Below are positions 46,140-56,570 of a stretch of 64,000 bases of DNA, piece after piece. How positions within the stretch are numbered: the stretch's first letter is position 1; each line of letters begins with the position of its first letter. This stretch comes from Ailanthus altissimus (Eukaryota; Streptophyta; Magnoliopsida; Sapindales; Simaroubaceae), in contig OX327701.1 in NCBI GenBank assembly GCA_946807835.1, positions 10,503,501-10,567,500 on the forward strand. Direction: 5' to 3'. The position numbers were made by a program, and so were the translations under genes. The notes beneath the pieces are model-generated. The model saw only the letters and a list, made by a program, of their open reading frames with translations. It was not told where the DNA came from and made no database searches.

Positions 46140-47174
46140 GATTTACCAAATACCTATATTCCTATGGTACTTGTAATAAGTAAAGATTTATTAAGATTAA
46201 GTCTTATTGATCATAAATGTCAAGTAGGTATATTCTTATCCCAATTTGAAACTTATATATGCAACATTGAATATTACTCTACAATCATGCATCAAATTAC
46301 CTAGGTCTAAATATAATGATTCCTCTTTCGAGTTTATAAAAAATATTACCAATTCATTCACCATATATTGGCCAGATATATTGAAGCATTAAGAATAAGT
46401 AATTTGAATAACGAAGAACTAAGTTATTAAATATTAGAAAGAGATGGCAATTAAGCGCACATATTGAGTTCAAGTATTAACCTTGGAAAGAAAATTTAGC
46501 TCATGGCTACAGGAGAACAACGGCAAAAGTAATAAGAAATCATGATACAATCAATAGCAAACCAATATAGACATCAAATTGCTCTTGATTGCACTGTCTA
46601 AGAAACTTTTGATGCCAAAGAATGCCTTAAATTTTTCTCTATAGATGCTTCAATTATGCTTCAATTACTTTTTAATAATTGTGTTGTATGTTCTTGATGT
46701 TATTGGATGATCTCTAAAGGCTAGGGATGAGTGGCCTTTTATAGGAATTGATTGATTCGAGCTTGAAATTTCTTATTCTTGTTCAGTCATGAATTGCACT
46801 ATCGCTCGGGCGCTATCATGCTGTTACTTCGGCGCCACATTGAAAAGGCCATATCGCAGAAGCAATGAGAACATAATGCTGAGGCGCGTTGGGCTGTTGC
46901 TGGAGTTGGAGCGGTGGTTAGCCAGTGCTGGGATGAAAATGAGCATTTTTAACAGGTCATTTTTCTGATTTTCTTATTTTGATCATTATTCCAGCGCTGG
47001 GGTGAAAATCCTTGTGGCGCTGGGGCGATAGGTGTATATTTTGAAAATTTTACATTTAGTCCTTGCTTTTGCTATACTTAAATAATAATGCACATAAATA
47101 GCAATTTATTCTTATAAAATAATAAAATATCAAAATAAAAATATAAGAAAAAATATGACAAATATGCCCTATCA
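46140..47174 (-). mobile_element. S3, truncated S-family LTR
   Basis: Reverse-oriented S-family LTR, complete at its right (GCCCTATCA, 47174) but lacking about 365-450 bp of its other end. The pol sequence resumes about 100 codons further on, so one deletion removed the LTR end and adjacent pol. The CCAGCG block is at 46790-47035. Confidence 0.8.
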
Positions 47175-47327
47175 GTCGTTTTTATTTAGGTAGTGCATAG
47201 ATCAGTTGTTGAGGAGATGTGTGCCTCAGAAAGAAGTAGAGAGTATCCTACACCATTGATATGGTTCATATTTGGAGGATATTTTAATGTGAATAAGACT
47301 GCAGTGAGAGTGCTACAATGTGGTTTC

Positions 47328-49452
47328 TGTTGGCGGGATTTAAATACATGTGGGTGTATGTATGTGCAATTGTGTCTATTACCTAAATATATATTAAATA
47401 CGTATTTAAGTCTGACGAAAGCATGAAACTTGCAATAAATACAAAAAATAAAATATATTAATTGCATTAATATATTTATAGGTTAGAGAACTCACCTCAA
47501 CATGTAACGTTATACATGTAATTTTTCAGAGTCCACATAGAGACAAACTCGTGGGCAGTTCTAGTCACCAACACGATGGGCCTGGTGAACTAGAACAACA
47601 GCCCGATATCTAGTATGGAATTAACTCTTAATCCCAAAATGGCTGGTGTGTGTTTTTATCATTTTCTCCAAAAGGATAAGAAATGGAGAATTTGAAGCAA
47701 TTCATAATTGCTCCAATTAAAAGCATAGAGAAAATGAAACAATTTCATTTTCCCTTCCTTTTTTTTTCTTCTCTTCTTCTTCTCTTCTTTCTTTTCTCCA
47801 TTTCTTCTTTCTGTTTCTCAGGCAATTTTTGCCCAACACACACAAAATCACTTAACTTCTCTCTTTTTTTCTTTATATATATATATAATAATAATAATAA
47901 AATAATATATTATATAATAATAATAATAATAATAATAAAATAATACTAATGAGTGCCAACTATTTGGCATCGAAAATATAATATTATTATATATATAATA
48001 TTATATAATAAAATATTATATAATATATAATAATATATAATATAATAATATAAAATATTAAGAGAGATATTTTAATTATTTAACTATAAAATAATCAAAG
48101 TGTGAAATGATCATTTTACCTCTCATAAATAGTTACCAAGTTTACTCCTTAGTGGGTCCCACCAAACCCGCACTTGGATAAACTCAACCGAGGGTCTACA
48201 ATGCGTCACGTGTCATTATACAATTAGTAAATAACAATTATTGACTAATTATTGTATTTAACACTTAAATACAGGCATGCACGCATTCGCATGGTAGTGC
48301 TGAATATTGCTGGATTAAACACTTTAATTCGGCACGCTACCCCAGTGCACAACAAGTACACTCCATATCGCGAGATTCTCTAGGTTCTACGCCCGATTCG
48401 TCAAATGGAACTATTTCATAAGTCCGTGAGCAATGCCCCACGCACACGTCACGGATATTACAAACCAGCGTATTGAACCATGCAAGCTGAGGTTACAACG
48501 CATATGTATAGTCCTTCCGTCATGATATCTTGGATGTGCGGGGATATAGATCATCACCATCAAATCCCCTAGTGATCATCCATGTCTTATCTCCAGACTC
48601 GTATCTCATTAAACAATATGTGCAAACTCATTTGCCATATTGTTCTACCCTAACGGAACTCTTTCCCGAGATTAATACTTGTGGCCACAAGATTTTTTGA
48701 GATACAGGCTCGCAGCATCTGGATATCGAACTCCCTATGCGAGCTAACGGATCCCATATCTGTACACATCAAACTCCATAAGCATCAGATCATACCCAGC
48801 GGTCACACCATGAAAGGTCTGTGACATGCGTGGAATGTGGATCACTTACAAGCCCACCGTGGCACTCAGGTTAAAGGACCACGTATACTACTCAACTTGA
48901 TAGGGCCCTTCGTTGATGGCTTATATAGGATGTCTATCAGAAGCCTCGTGAGTCTGTCCTATATCCAGTTCTAATTGGATACTCATATGTCAATACGAGC
49001 TCCAAGCTCACAGTCGGCTAGAAACGATCATCTATACCCTATAGGTACGACATATGCTGATCTATGTAAAAAGGAATCCATTGACAGACCTGCATCGGCA
49101 AAAATAGATCAGGGGCAATTATTCAAGAACATACTTGCGCAACTTGCATTTCCTGGCACCTGATTGTAACTCTTGCAACTATACAGTTACTAGTATATTC
49201 TCAGGTCTATGTCCCATTACAGATAAGGTTGTGCTAACATTTAACAATTATATGTCTCAGCATGGCTAACTATGGGGTCTTATCTAAACTCATTTAGATT
49301 TGATCTGAGCTCTTACAGATCATACAATGTCTATAATGTTACATGCATAGTACCATATAAATGAGTATTAGCAATTTAATGAGAATGTACACTTGTATAA
49401 ATACACAAGTATATGTACATTCAGGGATGGCATGTAAGCACCCACCCTAACA
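47328..49452 (-). mobile_element. R3, 2125-bp solo LTR of the R family
   Basis: The + strand starts TGTTGGCGGG and ends CACCCACCCTAACA. The flanks GTTTC (47323-47327) and GTTTT (49453-49457) form a 5-bp duplication with one change. The integrase frame reads up to it on one side and resumes on the other. No coding sequence. Contains the AT-rich simple repeat 47870-48062. Confidence 0.85.
47870..48062. repeat. AT/AAT microsatellite inside R3
   Basis: Runs of TATATATA, AATAATAAT and interleaved self-complementary TATATTATA words. It makes a spurious open frame rich in Ile and Tyr. Confidence 0.85.
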
Positions 49453-50470
49453 GTTTTTACTAGTCAACATTATTCAAGGATGTTAACATGTATGTTCTAA
49501 GGTGTGATAGGTGTCAACGGATCAAAAATATTTCAAGGAAATAAAAAATGCCTATACAAAACATTTTGGAAGTGGAAATTTTTTATTTGTAGGGTATTGA
49601 CTTTATGGGTCATTTCATTTCATCCGTTGGGAACAAAACAATCTTGGTTGTTGTTAACTATGTAGTGGGTGGAAATAGTTGTACTCCTCACCAATGTTGC
49701 CAAGGTAGTGTTAAAGTTTTTGAACAAAAATATTTTTATTAGGCATGACACTCCAGAGACAATCATAAGTGATGAGGGGTTACACTTTTGAAATAAATAT
49801 TTTTCAACCCTTCTTCAAAATATAGGGTGAGACATAAGGTAGCGACAACTTATCATCCTCAAACAAGTGGCCAGGCGGAGATCTCAAACTAGGAAGTCAA
49901 GCACATTTTAGAGAAACAAGCCTAGCTAGAAGGATTGGGCCATAAGACTTGATGATGTACTTTGGCATAGCGCATTGCATATAATACACATATTGGGATG
50001 TCTCCATACCAGTTAGTTTATGGGAAAGCTTTCCATCTTTTAGTTGAATTAGAGCACAAGGTATATTGGGCTATCAAGGCATTGAAATTTGATGTTCAAG
50101 TAACTGCGAATAAGTGTTTGTTGTAACTACATGAGCTAGATGAGTTTCAGCTCCAAGCTTATGAAAATGCCAAGTTGTACAAGGAGAAGATAAAGAAATG
50201 ACATGACAAAAATTTGCAATAAAGGAATTTCATCCTGGACAGTGAGTACTTTTGTTTAATTCTTGGCTAAAACTATTTTTGAGAAAGCTTAAGTTGAGAT
50301 GTTTTGGGCTATTTTGGGTTACCAAGGTGTTTCCTCATAGAGTTGTTGAGATTGCTGTTGCAGAGAGCAAGAGACTATTCAAAATGAATTGATAGAGCTA
50401 AAGCATTATTAAGGGGATGACAATGATTGCCAAAAGTCATCTTTTGAACTTACCAAGCCTTAGGGAGCAA

Positions 50471-51559
50471 AACAGACATCAAGCCGAGGACGTTAAATCA
50501 AGTGCTGCTTAAGAGGCAACCCAAGGTATAATTTAGGTTTTTAAAATTTAATTTATGTTAGTTAAGTGTTTATGTTGTTTTTGGTGCATTTAAGACTTGA
50601 ACAGGGCAAAAATTCTAAAAACGCCCCAACATCATTATAAAAACTCCATAGCATTCATGCAGAAAGGATGAACACTTGTATATTCAATTTTCATCGCCCT
50701 TCATTCATACATGGTGTCAAACACTATGGCATTCTCATTCTTTAGCCTTCTTGCATCCTAACTCAACGCTAAGGTACCCCATTTTTGCAATGCCTTACTA
50801 TGATTTTCTAGTATTTCTAGGGGAACCAAGGCCTACCAATACCCCAGCGTTAAGAGAGAATGACCCAGCATCCCAGTTCCACTTTAAGGTTAATAGTTTT
50901 TACTTCAACACAGCTGCATTGCTAAAATTCAATGCCTCTATGTCCTAGCTCAATGTTAGGGCACCACTATTGCAATGCCCCAACATTATTTCTAGTGTGC
51001 TCTAGGGGAGTCCAAGGGCCACCAATGCCCCTGAATTAAGGGAAAACTCACCAATGTCCAACTTTCACTAGAAGATTAACTATTGTTGCTCAAACGCAAC
51101 TGCGTTACTGAACACCAACGCCTTTATGTTTGATAAATTTAAAAAGTAGCTGACCGCTTAATTTAAAGATGCGCTAGCATTCGCCACCTTCAACATATCA
51201 ACATTTTGGAATTTTCAGAATTCAAAGAGATAACTTGAAGATGCCTTAGCATTCTCTACCTGCCATACCCCTACCTTCTTAATCAAGGATGAATGCTTCA
51301 GCGTTCTACACTTTAATGTAGCAGTGTTCACTCGAAATCAATTTTAAAACCATTATTTCGCAATTTTCTCTCCACACAACTTCAAAAACTTCCATTCTCT
51401 CTCAATTGTAAGTCATCTAAAGCCCAAGCTCGCCTAAATCAAGCCTACAAACACTTCACCCCGTCAGTTATACATCACTTTCACCGGATCAAAACTACAA
51501 TCCTTCACCCAACCACAAACATCCACCCCCAAATCTCATTTCACAAAATTTCATCTAAT
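50471..51559 (+). other. Athila-like post-pol spacer
   Basis: Begins with the conserved GACGTTAAATCAAGTGCT segment near 50488. It contains loose tandem copies of about 190 bp sharing AACGC, TGCCCC and CTCAACGCTA words at 50690-51120. No gene recognised. Confidence 0.5.
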
Positions 51560-52500
51560 TTTCAACCATGTCACTGAAAAGAAGCAAAGTAAGCACCTCA
51601 AGGACCCCAATATTGACACCACGCCCTTTGTTTCAGAGAATGTAGCAGATCATTTTCACAACACAATCCTCCATAAATCCATTATTCAAGAGTAGGGTTC
51701 AACCTTGAGGTAGATTATTTCCTCAACATTTACCAGGTGATCGCAGATCGCCATTGGGAGACCTTCTATATGACATTGACATTTGGGGTAGTACCTATAG
51801 TCAGGGAGTTCTACGCGAACACCCAAGAGCACATTGACTATAGAGTGAGAGTTCGGGGCAGGATGGTGCCATTTTGATCACGACACTATCAATAAGTTTT
51901 ATGTGTTACTGATGATGGGCTAGATGATTATCCAGGTGTCCGACGCAAGGCAGACTACGATCATTTAGACCTTATGCAAGCCAGGCACAGAGTGTACCGT
52001 ATCGCATGACTTACTGATCTATTTCAGATCTAGCGCCCTAACTAAGGATGCCAATGCGTGGTAGACTTTCATTTGCTCATGCATCATGCCGGTCAAGCAC
52101 ACTAGCGACATCACGAAGCTGTGAGTAGTGCTTCTTTTCATCAATATGATTAGGTAGCCCATTGACATTGGGTATATACTACATGAGAAGATGTTAGATT
52201 GCTTCAAACTAGTTAAGAAAAGCCTGTGCCTCCTCTGTTTGATTACAGCACTCCGTGGCTGTGGCAAAGTTCACTGGGAGGCACATGAGGGCATTATTCA
52301 TGTAGCTAGGCCCATAGACTACAACACAATTTAGCAATTATGGACCGTTGAGAGTTAGAGACAGTCGTAGCAGCAGAGGGCTCAATAGCCACCACAATTA
52401 GTCATTACCGATATGGCTAAGCCTTTCACAATAACTTATCAGGGAGCCGGCTAATCTAGAAGCATGACAACATTGGACAAAATGGCTCACTTAGAGGCCA
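51560..52500 (+). pseudogene. Plant-transposon-domain gene of the Athila-like element
   Basis: Reading across frames, motifs typical of the domain known as putative plant transposon protein appear in order: MSLKRSK near 51568, DHDTINKFYVLL near 51875, a Cys/Pro/Gly-Thr segment near 51975, TKDANAWW-like near 52040, VKHTSDITK near 52090, LINMIR-like near 52140 and PLITALCGCG-like near 52235-52265. The frame is broken by many stops and shifts. In intact Athila-type relatives this gene lies after pol or in an extra frame of unknown function. The Gln-rich tail near 52360-52400 is followed by Pro-rich codons near 52660. Confidence 0.55.
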
Positions 52501-53204
52501 GTCTGAGGCCTAGATGAGGGATCTAGCAGCGATGCATCAGGAGTTGAGAGATTTCAGAGCCTATTAGACCTAGTGGATGCAGTTGTGTGCAGCATAATGG
52601 GGATTAAACATCTCTCACATCCTTTAGCCTACTCCACTAGCTCTTTCAGCATTGGCAAAATAGTCACCACCACCCCCAAAGAATGAGGAGACCCCACTAA
52701 GGGATGATCTGGGTATCACAGCTTCAGACTTAGAGGACATGGCATGTCATCAATAGTCACCAAAAGAGTCTTAGTTACTCTTATATATATTTTTTTCATG
52801 AGGACCATGCCTTAGTTTAGGTTTGAGGGGGAGGGAGGGTGGAACAAAAACTTTATTACCTTGTTTTGTTATTCTATTTTAGTTATATTTTTTATAGTTA
52901 GTTTTGATTATTTTTTTCTTTTATTTATTGCCTTTACTTTTATGTGTTAGTTTTTATAGCTTGTAGTAACAAGAAGCACGAGTAATATAGTTCTTTTCAT
53001 GTAAAATCTTATGTATTACCATGCTTTATTATGTTGAGTCATTATGATGAACACTTGTCCATGATGAGTAAAGTATTGAAACATTTAATTTTTAACTTTA
53101 TAGGAAATAATTGAGACTTGAAACAATCAATACACCAATTACGAGATAAAATTTAACCCTATTAGTGATTATAAAGTTTTGAGCACTTGTTATACTTAGA
53201 TTAG
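52501..53204 (+). other. Athila-like 3' untranslated region and polypurine tract
   Basis: A G-rich tract TTTGAGGGGGAGGGAGGGTGG at 52821-52841 resembles a polypurine tract. The sequence after it (52970-53200) follows the order of 12820-12970 in TRG1. No gene seen. Confidence 0.5.
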
Positions 53205-54581
53205 TAATGTGTGCGATAATAGTTAAGCACATATACACGCTATCGTATCAAGTAATATAGAATTTTAAGTCCAAGTTATTGTTCCCACAAGGACTATTAT
53301 CTATTTCTTGTAATCAATTATTAAAATTAGTTATGCTTTACTTTTATCTAGAAAAATTAAAAGATGAATTAAATCTACTTATCCTAATACTATCAAATTA
53401 AACATAAGGTTAATCAAATGCAAACAAAGGGTTGAATTCATAAAGTAAGAACAATCTAGGTTTTTGAATCATCCCCTAGTATTTCATTTGACTAATTAAT
53501 TTCTTCGTTAAACACTTAAAACAAATTGATTGGCTATACTCTAATCTCAGCACAAGCCTTTATCGATGGTTGAGTAACTATATTACGCATTTTAACAATT
53601 ACCTATTTGTCTATGGTAATTAGAATAGAATGTAATTCATTGAGACCAGGTTTAAATCATACCATATATGCCATCTAGGTATATGTCTATCCTACATAAA
53701 ACTCATAGTTGTTTACATATGATCATGCGTCAAACTATCCTAGGCTAAAAACATGAATCCTTCTGTCAAATTCATCATGGTTTCTCAATCATTTAAAATA
53801 TTGACCAGATATAATGAAAGGTTTAAACTCAAGATAGAATGAATCAATTATATATATTAACTCCATAAACTAAGAATTAACAAAATCTAACCACATATTA
53901 AGTCCAAAAGTTCAACTCTAAATCAAAGTAGTTTAGCTCATCATTAAACCAAGAGTATTAAAACAATCCATGAAGAATAGCAAGAACATAATGATAAGAA
54001 AAAAAAGAAGAAAAACTAATCAAGAAGATGCCTTACTTTGAATCTCTCTCTATTTTGACTTAAAGCTTGATCTTGATCTTGAATTTGTCTTGTAAATTGT
54101 TTCCCTAAGTTTTGCCTCTGATAAAGTTTATGCTTTGGCTCAGATACGAGTTCTTTAATAGGTTTAAAAAATCCTAGGGTCGAGGGCCTTTGAATTCAAT
54201 CGGAAATAAGAGAGGTAAGGAGGTGTTTTGGTTGTTGCACGAGCACCGGGGGCTGTGGACTGAGCACCGTAACACTCAGATCTGGAACATAACTTATGGA
54301 GGAAACCACTTGGGTGTTGCAGCACTAGGATTGAATGTTGTGGTGCCCAAATTTCTGTTTAGGACGCCGTGGCTCCCATGCCTGCACTTAGGAGTTCTCG
54401 TATTTTTGGTGCAACTTTGCCATTTCACATCCGTTTCGCCTCCTATTTGTCCCAAATCGTCACATTTTGCCTCGTACACCTATTTATGATAAAAATACAA
54501 ATAAAATGCCAAATATTCATAATTTGGAGAAAAACTTAAGTTTAGAGAGATAGAATTAATAGTACATTTACAGCCCTATCA
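53205..54581 (-). mobile_element. Solo LTR of the TRG family, 1377 bp
   Basis: The + strand reads TAATGTGTGCGATAATAG at the left and CAGCCCTATCA at the right, with a perfect duplication ATTAG at 53200-53204 and 54582-54586. It aligns with 30474-31859. The open frame at 54190-54489 is within the LTR and not a gene. Confidence 0.88.
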
Positions 54582-54730
54582 ATTAGTGGTGTACCTAGAA
54601 AAGCTCATACTTAAGTAGTACATCTCAATCTTGATGGTTAGACACACTAGAACTAGTTTAATTTCAATTTGAGGCAACACCATAGGAAGTGTGTGAAAAA
54701 GAAAAGGAAATTAGGCCAAGTTTATGAAAG

Positions 54731-56346
54731 TGTGACATATAACTAGGGTGCATGCATGTACAATGTGTTCATTACAAAGAAAATCATGTATCTCATACAT
54801 ATATTTTAGGTAGCGAAATCAAATATCTAATTTCCTAGAGTAGCAAACACATTAAATTCAGTTCATTATAATAGTAAAAATTAAAAATTGAGAATTCACC
54901 TTGTCAAGCCTTTAGATTAAAATTGAAGTCTGCCTTAAAACACACTCGTGGGCAATTCTAGGACACAACAATAGTGGACTTGAGTCTCTAGAATGATAGC
55001 TTCAATTCTAAATTGTGTTTAACACTTAAACATAAACCACAATATGTTTAAACTTTTTAAACTTGGGATATTATTTCAAAGCTAAGAAATTGTATTCTCT
55101 TGTTCAACTTTTAAACAACAAAAATAATCTTCTTTGCTTTCTATAAAGACCGACCAACTTAGAAAATTGAAGAATATGAATAGTTTTACAATTCTTACAA
55201 AGTGCTCCCTTTTCTCTCACATGACCGAACTCCTCTAAGATAAAATGGAAAAAGCCCATTTCATTTTATAGCTAATTTGTTTATCACTTTATCAAGTCAA
55301 CACATGCAAGCCTTGCCATGCCAACATATTTTTCCTTTGTTATATTATTTGTTGACGTATTGTCTTCAAAGAAATGCAAAACACTTTTCCATTTCTTCTT
55401 CATGTGTGTGGTCGAACCAAAGTGTGTAAAATGAAAACAAGTTTTTATTTTATTTTATTAACAATTACCTCTTTTATTGCCAATACATGTGCCCCACTAT
55501 GCAATGTCAATGATTGCCCTTTGTTTTCTTGTCTCATTGACTAATATTAATAATTAAAGAAAAAGTCATTTTTGTATTAATTTATTTCTCTTGCTTGTCA
55601 CACAAGCAAGGGCAATTTAGTTATTTAAAAGTTAAAAATCAAGGGCCTATATTATTTCACTTGTCATCATTCTATCGGTCAATAACTTTTATTAAATAAT
55701 TAATAATATACTTAACGATTAAGTCTTGACAAGTGCACAATTCAAGGGATGCTGAAACAAATATCTAGTTTGCTAAAATTTACTGGATCGAACTATTCAT
55801 TCCAGTACGCTGCCCTAGTGCACAAAGATTACACTTCATCTTGTGAACCTTCTTAGGTCTATGTTCGGTTTATCAAATGGAATGCTTTTATAAGTCTATG
55901 AATAATACCCTACGCATACGTTATGAATATTACAAAGTAGTGCGTTAGACCATATAACCTAAAGTCATATCATATTTATATAATCCTCCATTATCTATAT
56001 CTTAGAAGAGCAGAGATATAGATCATCACTGTAAAATCTGTATATACCCTATTATGAACTTATCTCTAGATTCGTATTTCGATAAATAATACATACAAAC
56101 ACTTTTACGATATTGTTTAACCCTATAGAAAACTCTTTTTCGGGGTTTATACTTGTGGCCACAAAACTTCTTAAAATACAATCTCAGAGCATCAGGATAT
56201 ACAACCCACCCATATAAGCTGACAAATCTTATATCTACACACACCAAACTCTATAAGCATTGGACCATACCTAGCGACATGTAGTAGTTAAACTATGAAT
56301 GATCTTTGGCATCCATGGAACCAAAGTATGGTATATTACTCATGTT
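54731..56346 (-). mobile_element. R4, truncated R-family LTR
   Basis: Starts TGTGACATATAACTAGGG after GAAAG, like R1 and R3, and stays collinear with them until about 56340, where a different LTR end (T) begins. The other third of the R sequence was not found to the right of it. Confidence 0.65.
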
Positions 56347-56570
56347 TGTGAAATTATACACTTGCAAATTATAATCGCAAGTGCCATGTCGTGATCAAGT
56401 AATAAAATGATGAGTAAGTATCGTTCTTATGAGTATTGATATCCTAAATTTATATTAAGTACTATGGTGTTGACAACCTAACTTTACCTAGGCTAAATTA
56501 AAGAGTAAGTTAAATTATGGAATTAAAGTTGCTTAAACTAAATAATTTGGTAAATTAAAGATGTGAGAGT
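56347..56570 (-). repeat. T, fragment of another LTR end
   Basis: Begins TGTGAAATTATACACTTGC with TCAAGTAATAAAATGATGAG, an arrangement like the reversed 3' end of gypsy LTRs (compare 30474-30530). It is broken off by R5. Confidence 0.45.

Larger units (their letters stand above)
47175..50470 (+). pseudogene. Athila-like integrase, split by R3
   Basis: 47175-47327 holds the part before the zinc domain (RRCVPQKEVESILHH near 47212, KTAVRVLQCGF near 47295). R3 then intervenes, and 49453-50270 resumes at the same motif. The zinc-domain end RCDRCQR is near 49510. The D,D,E core has GIDFMGHF (first Asp at 49598), ISDEG (second Asp at 49771) and QAEIS (Glu near 49875). PLVYGK-like and ENAKLYKEK motifs follow near 50015 and 50165. 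50270-50450 matches the Athila post-integrase segment (LKHY). Many stops. The integrase would join the cDNA to the chromosome. Confidence 0.82.
45560..54730 (+). mobile_element. Athila-like Ty3/gypsy element, 5'-truncated and decayed
   Basis: The pol order RT end, RNase H, integrase is followed by the post-pol segment shared with TRG1/TRG2 (near 50487), a region with a plant-transposon-type domain (51560-52400) and a polypurine tract near 52820. It is split by S3 (46140-47174), R3 (47328-49452) and a TRG-family solo LTR (53205-54581), then by R4 at its right. No LTR of its own is seen, and everything left of the RT thumb is missing. It may represent the kind of autonomous relative that supplied pol to TRG elements; this is inference from the shared post-pol sequence. 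Confidence 0.75.

Noticed and set aside
47683..47943. 86-codon + strand frame with hydrophobic segments
   Set aside because: Made of pyrimidine tracts and an AT microsatellite within LTR R3.
52019..52267. 82-codon - strand frame
   Set aside because: Antisense to the degenerate plant-transposon-domain gene.
54190..54489. 99-codon + strand frame as a gene
   Set aside because: It lies wholly inside the TRG-family solo LTR 53205-54581.
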